Assembly (NCBI GenBank): GCA_038246545.1
Contig: JBBRVW010000001.1
Location: 124,001-188,000, forward strand
Origin: JBBRVW01 sp038246545
Lineage (GTDB): Bacteria; Actinomycetota; Actinomycetes; JACCUZ01
Reading direction: 5' to 3'
DNA: 64,000 nt
In this document: in pieces, positions 54,448-64,000 of the stretch
Layout of the letters: the number at the start of each line of letters is the position of its first letter
Numbering within the stretch: the stretch's first letter is position 1
The notes under the pieces: model-generated
What the model was told of the DNA's origin: nothing
What the model saw: only the letters and a program-made list of their open reading frames with translations
Databases searched by the model: none
Made by a program: the position numbers and the translations under genes

Positions 54448-55764
54448 TCAGGCGGGCAGGTCTTCCAGCAGATCGGTGACCAGCGCGGCGATGGGAGACC
54501 GCTCCGAGCGGGTCAGCGTCACGTGGGCAAAGAGCGGGTGCCCCTTGAGCGCCTCGATGACCGCCGCGACACCGTCGTGCCGGCCGACCCGCAGGTTGTC
54601 GCGCTGCGCGACGTCGTGGGTGAGCACGACCCGCGAGCCCTGACCGATCCGCGACAGGACTGTGAGCAGGACGTTGCGCTCCAACGACTGCGCCTCGTCG
54701 ACGATGACGAACGCGTCGTGCAGCGAGCGGCCGCGGATGTGGGTGAGCGGCAGGACCTCGAGCATCCCGCGGTCCATGATCTCGTCGACGACGTCGCCGG
54801 TGACGAGGGCGCCGAGGGTGTCGAAGACCGCCTGCGCCCAGGGGTTCATCTTCTCCGACTCGCTGCCCGGGAGGTAGCCGAGGTCCTGGCCGCCCACGGC
54901 GTACAGCGGGCGGAACACGACGACCTTGCGGTGCTGCCTCTTCTCCATCACGGCCTCGAGCCCGGCGCACAGCGCGAGGGCCGACTTGCCGGTGCCCGCC
55001 CGGCCGCCGAGCGAGACGATGCCGATGTCGGGGTCCATGAGGATGTCCAGCGCCACCCGCTGCTCGGCACTGCGGCCGTGCAGACCGAACGCGTCGCGGT
55101 CACCGCGCACCAGCCGGACCTGCTTCTCCGGCGTCACGCGGCCGAGGGCGCTGCCCCGGTCGGACACCATGACCAGACCGGTGTGGCAGGGCAGCTCGCG
55201 CGCCTCCGCGAGGTCGACCCGCTCGGCCTCGAAGAGCGTGTCGAGGACCTCGCTCCCGACCGCCACCTCGGCCATGCCGGTGAAGCCCGACTCGACCACG
55301 GCCGTCCCGCGGTACTCCTCGGCGTGCAGGCCGGCGGCGCTCGCCTTGACCCGCATGGGCAGGTCCTTGCTCACCAGGGTGACGGCGTGGCCCTCGGTCT
55401 CGAGGTTGCGCGCGACCGCGAGGATCGTCGTGTCGTTGTCCGTGACCCGCCCCGTCGGGCGGAAGCCTGCGGGCAGCACGGCCGGGTCGGTGTGGTTGAG
55501 CTCGACGCGCACCGTGCCGCCGACGTCGCCCACCGGGACCGGCTCGTCCAGCCGGCCGTTGCCCACCCGGAGGTCGTCGAGCAGCCGCAGCGCCTGGCGC
55601 GCGAAGTACCCCAGCTCCGGGTGGGCTCGCTTGCCCTCGAGCTCGAGCAGGACCACCACGGGCAGCACCACCTCGTGCTCCTCGAAGCGCCGCAAGGCGT
55701 GCGGGTCGGCCAGCAGGACGCTGGTGTCGAGGACGAAGGTGCGGTGACGCGCGACATCAACCAC
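54448..55764 (-). CDS. PhoH-family ATPase with N-terminal PIN domain
   Basis: 438 residues. Residues 1-150 form a PIN nuclease-like domain (RTFVLDTSVLLADPHALRRFEEHEVVLPVVVLLELEGK, later GRVTDNDTTILAVARNL, with the conserved acidic residues). The PhoH ATPase domain holds Walker A GGRAGTGKSALAL, VVFRPLYAVGGQDLGYLPG, IVDEAQSLERN and VVLTHDVAQRDN. Related PhoH2 proteins act as RNA helicases/RNases. The GTG at 55764 has GGGGAG 7 bases upstream; the first 63 codons of the longer frame are Arg/Pro-rich and rejected. Confidence 0.92.
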   Translation of the reverse strand: MVDVARHRTFVLDTSVLLADPHALRRFEEHEVVLPVVVLLELEGKRAHPELGYFARQALRLLDDLRVGNGRLDEPVPVGDVGGTVRVELNHTDPAVLPAGFRPTGRVTDNDTTILAVARNLETEGHAVTLVSKDLPMRVKASAAGLHAEEYRGTAVVESGFTGMAEVAVGSEVLDTLFEAERVDLAEARELPCHTGLVMVSDRGSALGRVTPEKQVRLVRGDRDAFGLHGRSAEQRVALDILMDPDIGIVSLGGRAGTGKSALALCAGLEAVMEKRQHRKVVVFRPLYAVGGQDLGYLPGSESEKMNPWAQAVFDTLGALVTGDVVDEIMDRGMLEVLPLTHIRGRSLHDAFVIVDEAQSLERNVLLTVLSRIGQGSRVVLTHDVAQRDNLRVGRHDGVAAVIEALKGHPLFAHVTLTRSERSPIAALVTDLLEDLPA

Positions 55765-56000
55765 GTGGTGGCTCCCCAGGTGACGACGACCGGTGCCGGC
55801 CCACGGGCCGGCGACCGGCCCTCTCCACCGCGACTCTGGTGCGCACGCGCATCTGCACGGAGTGAGCCTCCCGGGCGGACGACGCGGATGTCGGCCGCTG
55901 CTCTCGGACGGTACGCCGGAGAACCGGCCACCTTCAGCCGACACGCGGGTCATTCACCCGTTCGTCCCACCGCGCGGCCGAACGGACCACGAGGCGCCGG

Positions 56001-56756
56001 TCAGCCGCCGAAGCGGCGGTGGCGGGCGGCGTAGGCACGCATCGCCCGCAGGAAATCGACCTTGCGGAAGTCGGGCCAGTAGGCCTCGCAGAAGTAGAAC
56101 TCCGAGTGCGCGCTCTGCCAGAGCAGGAAGCCGGACAGCCGCTGCTCCCCCGAGGTTCGGATCACCAGGTCGGGATCGGGCTGGCCCTTGGTGTAGAGGT
56201 GCTCGGCAATGTGCTCGACGTCCAGCACGTTGGCGAGGTCCTCGATGGAGGTGCCCCTCGATGCGTGCTCGTGCAGCAGCGACCGCACCGCGTCGGCGAT
56301 CTCACGGCGGCCGCCGTAGCCGACGGCGACGTTGACGTGCACGCCCTGGACGTCGACCGTGCGGGCGGCCGCCTGCTTGAGGGTGCGGGCCGTGTGGTCG
56401 GGCAGCAGGTCCAGCGCACCGACCGGGTTGAGCCGCCAGCGGCCGCTGTCGGCGACCTGGTCGACCAGTCCCTCGATGACGGCCAGCAGCGGCGTGAGTT
56501 CGACCGCGGGGCGCCCCAGGTTGTCGGTGGACAGCAGCCACAGTGTGACGACCTCGACGCCCACCTCGTCGCACCAGCCGAGGACCTCTTCGACCTTGTC
56601 GGCCCCGGCCTTCCAGCCGCCCGACTTCGTCGCGCCGGCAGCCTTCGCCCAGCGCCGGTTGCCGTCGAGGATCACACCCACGTGCCGCGGGATCTGCGTC
56701 GGGTCGAGCGAAGCGGAGATCCGCTTCGCGTAGAAGCCGTACAACAGGTCTCGCAC
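56001..56756 (-). CDS. uppS: Isoprenyl (undecaprenyl/decaprenyl-type) diphosphate synthase
   Basis: 251 residues of the cis-prenyltransferase family, which elongates short isoprenoid diphosphates with IPP to the lipid carrier for cell-wall synthesis. Catalytic Asp31 is in HVGVILDGNRRWA; other motifs are TLWLLSTDNLGRP, NVAVGYGGRREIADA, DLVIRTSGEQRLSGFLLWQSAHSEFYF and the last helix. It starts at a GTG with a weak ribosome-binding site. IspH, encoded at 34 kb, supplies the substrate pathway. It is divergent from the hlyIII gene; the 114-base gap holds a clear dyad (see 56839). Chain length cannot be told. Confidence 0.93.
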   Translation of the reverse strand: MRDLLYGFYAKRISASLDPTQIPRHVGVILDGNRRWAKAAGATKSGGWKAGADKVEEVLGWCDEVGVEVVTLWLLSTDNLGRPAVELTPLLAVIEGLVDQVADSGRWRLNPVGALDLLPDHTARTLKQAAARTVDVQGVHVNVAVGYGGRREIADAVRSLLHEHASRGTSIEDLANVLDVEHIAEHLYTKGQPDPDLVIRTSGEQRLSGFLLWQSAHSEFYFCEAYWPDFRKVDFLRAMRAYAARHRRFGG

Positions 56757-56838
56757 GGTCGCCCAGGGTAGCCCCGGACGCCGGGAAGGCCGCCGACCCG
56801 CGCCGGTGATCACCCGGACGATCGAATCTACCGGTGGG

Positions 56839-56860
56839 TAACTTACGCCACCGTAGGTTA
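56839..56860. promoter_or_regulatory. Palindromic operator between uppS and hlyIII
   Basis: TAACTTACG (56839-56847) and CGTAGGTTA (56852-56860) are complementary at 8 of 9 positions around CCAC. It ends 10 bases before the hlyIII ATG and 80-100 bases before uppS. A further set of arms, CGCCACC (56846-56852) and GGTGGCG (56862-56868), overlaps. A dimeric regulator should bind. TTACG/CGTAA-type sites are common for actinobacterial lipid regulators, but the protein is unknown. Confidence 0.6.
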
Positions 56861-56870
56861 TGGTGGCGGG

Positions 56871-57560
56871 ATGACGCACCCGGTCGACGAGGCGCGCGCC
56901 GCCGTCGGAGACGTCGTGCGCGCCGTGAAGCCGCACCTTCGGGGCTGGCTGCACGCCGGCACGTTCCCCTTCGCCGTCGCCGCCGGCATCGTGCTGGTCA
57001 CGCTGGCCGACGGCACCCGCGAGACGGTCGCCACCGCGGTCTACGCCGTCAGCGCGGCGCTGCTGTTCGGCATCAGCGCGCTCTACCACCGGGGCAACTG
57101 GTCCCCGAAGGCCGAGCGACGGCTCAAGCGCGTCGACCACTCGAACATCTTCCTCATCATCGCCGGCACCTACACGCCCTTCAGCGTCATCCTCCTCGGC
57201 AGCGACGGCGGCACGACCCTGCTCTGGATCGTGTGGCTCGCGGCCCTGGGAGGCATCGCCTTCCGGGTGCTCTGGGTCGGCGCCCCGCGCTGGCTGTACA
57301 CGCCGGTCTACCTCGGCCTGGGCTGGGTCGCGGTCTTCTACCTCGGCGCCCTCCTGCGCACCGGCGGCCCCGCGGTCGTCACGCTGCTCGCCGTCGGCGG
57401 CGCGGCGTACACGGTGGGCGGCATCGTCTACGCGACCAAGAAGCCGAACCCGTCGCCGCGGTGGTTCGGCTTCCACGAGGTCTTCCACGCACTGACCCTG
57501 ATCGCGTTCGTCGCGCACTACGTCGCGATCTCGATCGCGACCTACAGCACGCCCGCCTGA
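56871..57560 (+). CDS. Hemolysin III / PAQR-family membrane protein
   Basis: 229 residues with seven hydrophobic segments and the YqfA/HlyIII motifs: PHLRGWLHAGTFPFAVAAGIVLV, SALYHRGNW, KRVDHSNIFLIIAGTYTPF (conserved His and Ser), the FRVLW segment and the last FGFHEVFHALTLIAFVAHYVAI with two conserved His residues that in this family coordinate zinc. Enzymatic role in bacteria is uncertain (possible ceramidase-like/lipid amidase chemistry), and the name hemolysin is historical. ATG at 56871, 10 bases after the dyad at 56839-56860. Confidence 0.9.
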   Translation: MTHPVDEARAAVGDVVRAVKPHLRGWLHAGTFPFAVAAGIVLVTLADGTRETVATAVYAVSAALLFGISALYHRGNWSPKAERRLKRVDHSNIFLIIAGTYTPFSVILLGSDGGTTLLWIVWLAALGGIAFRVLWVGAPRWLYTPVYLGLGWVAVFYLGALLRTGGPAVVTLLAVGGAAYTVGGIVYATKKPNPSPRWFGFHEVFHALTLIAFVAHYVAISIATYSTPA

Positions 57561-57576
57561 CCCGACTGCCCAGCGG

Positions 57577-57849
57577 TCAGGTCCTGGCGTAGCGCTCGGC
57601 GCTGCGGGCCCGCGCCTTGGCCGCCTCGACCTCGCGGTCCTTCGGTGGCGCGCTCGTCACGAGCTCCTCCAGCAGGTGCCCCGTGATGTGCGCGATCTCC
57701 TGCACGGCGGCGTCGAACGCCGCCTGGTTGGCCGTCGAGGGCTTCGCGCTGCCGCTGACCTTCCGGACGTACTGCAGCGCAGCCGCGTGCACCTCGTCAG
57801 CGGAGGCGGGAGGCTCGAAGTTGTGCAGGGTCCGGATGTTGCGGCACAT
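57577..57849 (-). CDS. DUF2277 protein
   Basis: 90 residues, MCRNIRTLHNFEPPASADEV and onward with LQYVRKVSGSAKPSTANQ and a long helix ending AKARARSAERYART. The Cys-Arg-Asn-Ile start and the sizes fit DUF2277, a small widespread family of unknown role. Convergent with hlyIII, 16 bases between the stops. Confidence 0.88.
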   Translation of the reverse strand: MCRNIRTLHNFEPPASADEVHAAALQYVRKVSGSAKPSTANQAAFDAAVQEIAHITGHLLEELVTSAPPKDREVEAAKARARSAERYART

Positions 57850-57979
57850 GGCGCTCACTCTGCCACGGTGCCGCCTGGTGTCTGCGCCCTCACCGCCAAG
57901 CCGCCGTCGCCCTTGTCGGCCTCGATCGGCGGTGCTACGCCTGAGGTGCACGGGGACCCGCCGACCAGGTGAGGACCAG

Positions 57980-58336
57980 ATGGCAGCCATCGAGAGCAGG
58001 CGCTTCGACCACCCGGACGAGACGCGCACGCCGGACAAGACACGCGTCGAGGTCGTCCACCTCGGCGGGACCGAGGTGGGCAGGTTCAGCTTCGCTCCGG
58101 GCTGGCGCTGGTCGGAGTGCATCAAGCCGGTCGTCGGCACCGAGTCGTGCCAGGTCGAGCACATCGGCTACGCGACCTCCGGCCGGATCACCGTCGTGCA
58201 CGAGGACGGCACCCGGGCCAGTGTCGGAGCGGGCGACGTCTACCGGATCGCACCCGGCCACGACGCCTGGGTCGAGGGCGACGAGGAGTACGTCGGCATC
58301 GAGTTCACCGGCGCCGCGACCTACGCCAAGGCCTGA
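57980..58336 (+). CDS. Cupin-domain protein
   Basis: 118 residues. A single cupin barrel: RVEVVHLGGTEVGRFSFAPGWRWSECIKPV, the core with QVEHIGYATSGRITVVHEDGTRA, and motif 2 GDVYRIAPGHDAWVEGDEEYVGIEF (His/Glu metal ligands). The usual motif 1 G-x5-HxH is replaced by Glu/Cys-containing positions, so the metal site is uncertain. GAGGA precedes the ATG by 5 bases. The last 16 bases overlap the convergent serine hydrolase gene. Confidence 0.85.
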   Translation: MAAIESRRFDHPDETRTPDKTRVEVVHLGGTEVGRFSFAPGWRWSECIKPVVGTESCQVEHIGYATSGRITVVHEDGTRASVGAGDVYRIAPGHDAWVEGDEEYVGIEFTGAATYAKA

Positions 58337-59352
58337 CCGGGCGGACCGCCTCCGTCGAGCACCGCCGCGAGCCGGCGGGCGACGAGCCACGCGCCGTCGC
58401 TCCAGCTCGACAGCACGGTCCAGGTGAGGTCGCGCGACGGGTCGTGCAGGGTTCGCGCCGAGACACCCGCGTCGTATCCCTCGAGGAAGACAGCCTCGCC
58501 CGTCGCGTAGCGCCAGAACGCCAACCCGTGCCGCCGGGAGTCCTCGGGCCGGTCGCTGCGCGGCCGGAACAGCTCCTCGACCAGGAACGGCGGCACGAGC
58601 CGGCCGCCGAGCAGCGCGCCCCAGAACCGGTGCAGGTCGTCGACGGTCGCGTACGCCCCGCCGTCGCCGCTGCCGCGGACCGGCAGGTGCAGGACGTTGG
58701 TCCGCAGCCCGTCGGCCGCCAGGTAGCCGAGGGCCGCGGTCGCGGGCAGCTCGTCGGACCGCAGGAACGCCGCGTCCGTCATCCCGCCGGGGACGAAGAC
58801 GCGGTCGGTGACGAGGTCGTGGAACGCCCGGCCGGCCGCGCGCTCGGCGAGCAGGGCGAGCACGACGTAGCCGCTGTTGCAGTAGGCGAACGACTCCCCC
58901 GGGGCGAACTCCTGGGGTCGGCCGGCCAGCACCGGGAGGTAGTCCTCGGTCGCGACGAGGCGGTGCACCGGGACGTCGAGGACGTGGTCGGTGACCTCGG
59001 CCATCGCGGCCTCGTCGACGTAGTCCCCGATGCCGGACCGGTGGGCGAGCAGGTGCTCGACGGTGACGGCGTCGTCGATCTCGGGAAGGTCGTCGCCGAG
59101 CAACGAGCGCGCTGCCATGTCCAACGCGAGCACACCGTCGACCACCAGGCTGAGGACGGTGACCGCGGTGAAGCCCTTGGTGACGCTCGCGGTGCCGAGC
59201 CGGGTGTCCAGCGTCATGGGCACGGCGTGAGCCCGGTCGGCGAGTCCGAACGCCTCGGCGTACTCGGTGCGACCGGCCCGGTCGACGCGCACGACGCCGG
59301 CGAAGCCCGACTCGGCGGCCGCCGCGGCCACCACCTCCCGCAGCTCCGTCAC
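58321..59352 (-). CDS. Serine hydrolase (beta-lactamase / penicillin-binding-protein-like family)
   Basis: 343 residues without a signal peptide. The catalytic pair is SVTK (Ser56-Lys59) followed by YCN (Tyr157-Asn159), as in class C-type esterases and D-alanyl aminopeptidases. Structural landmarks are TLDTRLGTASVTKGFTAV, VTVEHLLAHRSGIGDY, PGESFAYCNSGYVVLALLAE and the GGAYATVDDLHRFWGALL region. Esterase or peptidase activity is likely; true beta-lactamase activity is not indicated. The start is a GTG at 59352. It overlaps the cupin gene end. Confidence 0.87.
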   Translation of the reverse strand: MTELREVVAAAAAESGFAGVVRVDRAGRTEYAEAFGLADRAHAVPMTLDTRLGTASVTKGFTAVTVLSLVVDGVLALDMAARSLLGDDLPEIDDAVTVEHLLAHRSGIGDYVDEAAMAEVTDHVLDVPVHRLVATEDYLPVLAGRPQEFAPGESFAYCNSGYVVLALLAERAAGRAFHDLVTDRVFVPGGMTDAAFLRSDELPATAALGYLAADGLRTNVLHLPVRGSGDGGAYATVDDLHRFWGALLGGRLVPPFLVEELFRPRSDRPEDSRRHGLAFWRYATGEAVFLEGYDAGVSARTLHDPSRDLTWTVLSSWSDGAWLVARRLAAVLDGGGPPGQALA

Positions 59353-59395
59353 TACGCGACTGTAGCGGCGGGCGGTGGCAGCTGGTCGGCGTACG

Positions 59396-59938
59396 TCAGT
59401 CCTGCGGGCGGTCGGGCCCCTGCTCTCGGACCCGGTCGACCTGCTCCATCGCCGAGCGCAGCTCACCCAGCCAGGCGTCGGCGTTGGAGCCGACCAGCCG
59501 CACCGACCAGGCCAGCGCCTCGGAGCGCGACCGGGCGACCCCGGCCGCCACGAGGGTGTCGAGCACCAGCCGCTCCGGCTGGCGGAGCCGGGTCATCACC
59601 GGCACCGCGAGATGAGTGAAGAGCAGACGGCGGCCGTCGACCTCGACGCCCCAGGCGACCTTGCGGTCGAACCGGTGCTCGGCCTCGCGGGCGATGGCGA
59701 TCCGCTGGTCGCGGGTGGCCTCCCGGAACTGCCGGGCCCTGCCGTCCGCCGCGGCCGCCTTCTCGGCGTCCGAGGCGCCGTCGGCGACCTCGGGGGCGGG
59801 CAGGGTGCCCACCACGGTGATCTCCTCGCGGTCGACGGTGACGTCGACCGGCCCGGTGAACCAGTCCTGCGCCAGGCGGCCGGTGAACCAGCCGCGCGCC
59901 TCTTCCGACCTGTCGTCGGGTGCGTTCCGTGCGGTCAT
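59396..59938 (-). CDS. Conserved actinobacterial hypothetical protein
   Basis: 180 residues: EEARGWFTGRLAQDWFTGPVDVTVDREEITVVGTLP, an acidic linker, then RIAIAREAEHRFDRKVAWGVE, then PVMTRLRQPERLVLDTLVAAGVARSRSEALAWSVRLVG. The pattern matches a conserved actinobacterial protein I remember without function; the last part resembles a ribbon-helix-helix or RelB-like helical element. The ATG at 59938 is chosen over a TTG at 59965. An A/T-rich promoter-like region with two GTAAT copies lies upstream (59965-59990). Confidence 0.75.
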   Translation of the reverse strand: MTARNAPDDRSEEARGWFTGRLAQDWFTGPVDVTVDREEITVVGTLPAPEVADGASDAEKAAAADGRARQFREATRDQRIAIAREAEHRFDRKVAWGVEVDGRRLLFTHLAVPVMTRLRQPERLVLDTLVAAGVARSRSEALAWSVRLVGSNADAWLGELRSAMEQVDRVREQGPDRPQD

Positions 59939-60019
59939 GCCGCGTTGTCCGTTGTCATGCAACAAGGATTACACAATTACAAAGCAGGTCAAGGCCGGAT
60001 CGGCCCGGATCTGCGGTGT

Positions 60020-60526
60020 TCACCCAGGGACGAACGACAGGTACATGACGTGCAGCCCCACCTTGCCGTGCGCCACCGAATCGAAGGAGCCGGGCACGGT
60101 GCCGACCACCTGGAAGCCGAGCGCCCGCCACAGTGCGACCGCGGGGATGTTGGTCTCGACCACCGCGTTGAACTGCATCCCGTCGAAGCCCGCCTCGCGG
60201 GCGGCGTCGACGACGTGCTCGCCGAGGGCCCGGCCGATACCCCGCCCCTGGGCCGCCCGGGCGACCATGAAGCTCGCGGTCGCGACGTGCCCGCCGCGGC
60301 CGGGCCGGTTCGGTCCCCACTTCGCCGACCCGAGCACGGTCCCGTCGGCGTCGACAGCCACGAGCGTGTACGACGGTGGCTGCTCCATCCACCACTGCCG
60401 CCCGGACTCGAGGGTGAGGTCGGCCGGGAACGCGTAGGTCTCGCCGGCCCGCACGATCGCGTCGAAGAACGGCCAGATCCGCGGCCAGTCGTCGTCCGTC
60501 GCCGACCGGATGGTCAGCTCGCTCAC
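60020..60526 (-). CDS. GNAT family N-acetyltransferase (first of two)
   Basis: 168 residues: ELTIRSATDDDWPRIWPFFDAIVRAGETYAFP, WWMEQPPSYTLVAVDADGTVLGSAKWGPNRPG, then the acetyl-CoA loop RAAQGRGIGRALGEHVVDAAREAG and NIPAVALWRALGFQVVGTVPG. It resembles the phosphinothricin acetyltransferase-like group, but substrate is not determined. It begins 7 bases after the stop of the other GNAT gene in the same operon. Confidence 0.87.
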   Translation of the reverse strand: MSELTIRSATDDDWPRIWPFFDAIVRAGETYAFPADLTLESGRQWWMEQPPSYTLVAVDADGTVLGSAKWGPNRPGRGGHVATASFMVARAAQGRGIGRALGEHVVDAAREAGFDGMQFNAVVETNIPAVALWRALGFQVVGTVPGSFDSVAHGKVGLHVMYLSFVPG

Positions 60527-60533
60527 CCGTCGC

Positions 60534-60989
60534 TCACGTTGACTCCCGCTCCACCACGACGAAGGTGACGTCACCGACGTCATGGCTGCCGGTGCGGACG
60601 AACCCCAGCCGCTCGACCAGCCGCAGGCTGCGCGTGTTCCAGTCCTGCACGACCGCGCGCAGCGTCGTCGCGCCACGTGTGGCCGCGAAGTCGACGACGG
60701 TGCTCGCGAACGCGGGGCCGAGCCCCTGGCCGACGAGGTCGGGACGCATCCCGACCCCCACGTCGAGAGTCCCCTCTGCTTCGGGCAGCCCGGGCACCCG
60801 GGCGTCCTCACCGAGGCAGCCGAACCCGACCAGCCGCTCGGTCTCGCCCTCGCCGTCCACCACCGCCCAGTACCCCAGCGCCGGGTCGAGCGGGCCGTCG
60901 GAGTCGTAGACCTCCCAGCGACCGCCGTACCGCCAGCCGGCGATGTCGTCGAGGTCGGCGGAGGTCAGTCCCCGCACCCGCATGCTCAC
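60534..60989 (-). CDS. GNAT family N-acetyltransferase (second of two)
   Basis: 151 residues: MRVRGLTSADLDDIAGWRYGGRWEVYDSDGPLDPALGYWAVVDGEGETERLVGFGCLGEDARVPG, then the loop RPDLVGQGLGPAFASTVVDFAATRG and RAVVQDWNTRSLRLVERLGFVRTG. The GTG start overlaps the stop of the FMN-binding protein gene (GTGA), so they are translationally coupled. Confidence 0.86.
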   Translation of the reverse strand: MSMRVRGLTSADLDDIAGWRYGGRWEVYDSDGPLDPALGYWAVVDGEGETERLVGFGCLGEDARVPGLPEAEGTLDVGVGMRPDLVGQGLGPAFASTVVDFAATRGATTLRAVVQDWNTRSLRLVERLGFVRTGSHDVGDVTFVVVEREST

Positions 60990-61522
60990 GTGGCCGCATC
61001 CCCGTCTGCGGCGTCCGCCAGGATCCGGTCCTTGGCGAACGCGTAGGTCACCATCCAGTCCGGCTGCACCCGCGCGTAGAGGATCTCCGGGCCCCAGCTG
61101 CTCGGCGAGCTGCCGTAGTGCGCGGTGAGGTGCGCCTCGACGGCCGCCCGGTCCGGGTGGTCCTCGGTGAGCTCCTCGACCTGCCCGTGGCAGAACACCC
61201 CCAGGTCGTCGCCGATGATGTGCGCCACCGAGACCGCCGGCCGGCTGCGCAGGTGCCCGGCCTTCGCCGACGTGTCACTGGTGGTGAAGACCCACGTGGC
61301 GTGCAGGAAGTGGCCGTCGACGCCGCTGATCCGGGGCTCGCCGCGTGCGGTCACGGTTGCCAGGGCCAGCGTCCGCATGCCGGTGAGGACCTGGCAGGTC
61401 TCGGCCGCGTCCAGGGTGTGCTCACCCTCGGTCACGATCGAGCGCAGGTGCTCGGTGGAGCGGTGCAGGGACTCGGTGAGCAGCCGGTCGAGTGCGCTCA
61501 GCTCGTCGGGTGTCTCGTGCAT
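60986..61522 (-). CDS. Pyridoxamine 5'-phosphate oxidase-like FMN-binding protein
   Basis: 178 residues with a split-barrel flavin or F420-binding fold: QVLTGMRTLALATVTARGEPRISGVDGHFLHATWVFTTSDTSAKAGHLRSRPAVSVAHIIGDDLGVFCHGQVEEL. Function could be flavin, F420 or haem binding; the family is mixed. ATG at 61522, first of a three-gene operon with two acetyltransferases. It lies 30 bases after the thioredoxin-domain protein gene on the same strand. Confidence 0.82.
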   Translation of the reverse strand: MHETPDELSALDRLLTESLHRSTEHLRSIVTEGEHTLDAAETCQVLTGMRTLALATVTARGEPRISGVDGHFLHATWVFTTSDTSAKAGHLRSRPAVSVAHIIGDDLGVFCHGQVEELTEDHPDRAAVEAHLTAHYGSSPSSWGPEILYARVQPDWMVTYAFAKDRILADAADGDAAT

Positions 61523-61552
61523 GCCACCATCCTGTCCGCCGCCGGTGACGTT

Positions 61553-63574
<2,022 letters not shown>

Positions 63575-63910
63575 CCCGCCATCCTCCCCCGGCCGGACGA
63601 TCTTGCCCAAGCCAGGACGAGCCCTCGCGCGCGCAGTTCCGTTCACGTGACCGGCGCCGACCGGGCCGCGGACGCAGTGGCCAGGGCAGGATCCCGGGCA
63701 TGGACCGGGTGACGTGGTGGGGCAGCTGCCGGCGGCCGGGGTGCTGCTGGCCACGGCGCTCGGCGAGCGGGATCAGACGGACGCGACCGGTCCGGCGCTC
63801 TGACGGATCGCCGCCGGGGGGGGGGGGGCTTGCGCCCGGGCGGGCTACGCGCGCGGTCAGCGCCACCGATGGTTGGCGGCGCGGTCGGCGTCGACCGCCC
63901 GGGCTGCGGC
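63575..63910. other. Intergenic region with a 13-base poly-G run (63816-63828)
   Basis: No convincing gene in these 336 bases. A plus-strand frame from 63708 to about 63802 (VVGQLPAAGVLLATALGE and on) looks protein-like but is only 30 residues and has no start support. The uninterrupted run of 13 G at 63816-63828 is very unusual and may be error-prone or slippage-prone. Confidence 0.4.
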
Positions 63911-64000
63911 CTACAGGGCCGGCAGCGGGTCGTCGCCGGCCAGGGCCACCGACACCGCCTCCACGAAGGTCGAGGTGAGCATGGGGTAGCCGGGAGTCTG
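63911..64000 (-). CDS. C-terminal end of a gene entering from the right edge
   Basis: Read from the right edge leftward, one frame gives QTPGYPMLTSTFVEAVSVAL then AGDDPLPAL and a TAG at 63911-63913. Only 29 residues are visible. The PGYP and late helix resemble the end of sugar-binding lipoproteins of ABC importers, but that is a weak impression. Orientation and stop are clear only if this frame is the real one. Confidence 0.35.
   Translation of the reverse strand, partial: QTPGYPMLTSTFVEAVSVALAGDDPLPAL

Overview
The window looks like chromosome from a high-GC actinobacterium. It carries a mycothiol biosynthesis deacetylase (MshB), a mycobacterial Sdh1-type succinate dehydrogenase, several actinobacterial families of unknown function (DUF4245, DUF2277, a DUF6542-like protein), many GTG starts, frequent 4-base GTGA stop/start overlaps, and long antisense open frames of the kind produced by very GC-rich codon use. 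I cannot name a genus. No rRNA, tRNA, CRISPR array, intact insertion sequence or prophage was seen.

Layout. 1-10.4 kb: the N-terminus of a membrane protein, mshB, an S9 (DPP-IV-like) peptidase, and a five-gene peptide ABC importer read leftward (permease, binding lipoprotein, permease, two ATPases). 10.4-18.9 kb: typA/bipA, then a succinate dehydrogenase operon whose iron-sulfur subunit carries an extra helical-repeat domain, a pterin carbinolamine dehydratase and a soluble diguanylate cyclase. 18.9-24.5 kb: a decayed island with remnants of a methyltransferase, a PAP2 phosphatase, a Pro/Thr-rich surface protein, an ECF sigma factor and a GH20 hexosaminidase, surrounding an intact TetR / SnoaL-like / NmrA-like module with a clear operator. 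24.7-28.5 kb: a MacB-like ABC export system with an internally repeated adaptor. 28.7-30.4 kb: a lone AAA/DUF4143 ATPase preceded by three 14-bp direct repeats on an exact 23-bp period.

30.4-43 kb is mostly housekeeping: ychF, rmuC, ispH, xseAB, a DUF4245 protein, a methyltransferase, the molybdate system modABC with a Mop-type regulator, glpX and a lipoprotein hydrolase. 43.4-51.8 kb holds two unrelated fumarases (class I and class II/FumC) either side of a large LuxR-type (LAL) regulator and a lipoprotein. 51.9-64 kb holds a lytic-transglycosylase-like secreted protein, an LLM flavin oxidoreductase and hemerythrin pair that looks like one gene split by a frameshift, PIN-PhoH ATPase, uppS, a hemolysin-III family protein, a cupin, a serine hydrolase, two GNAT acetyltransferases, an FMN-binding protein, a large thioredoxin-domain (DUF255) protein and the last codons of a gene entering from the right edge.

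Functional links: SDH plus two fumarases supply two consecutive TCA steps; mshB fits redox homeostasis; ispH and uppS belong to isoprenoid and cell-wall lipid synthesis; xseAB and rmuC to DNA metabolism. The items most worth a second look are the 23-bp iterated repeats before the DUF4143 ATPase, the SdhB-helical-repeat fusion, the adaptor built from about five 55-residue repeats, the 70-bp palindrome at 3721-3790, the palindromic operators before hlyIII, the TetR module and the Mop regulator, and the pseudogene island. All gene identities come from reading motifs by eye; no database search was run.
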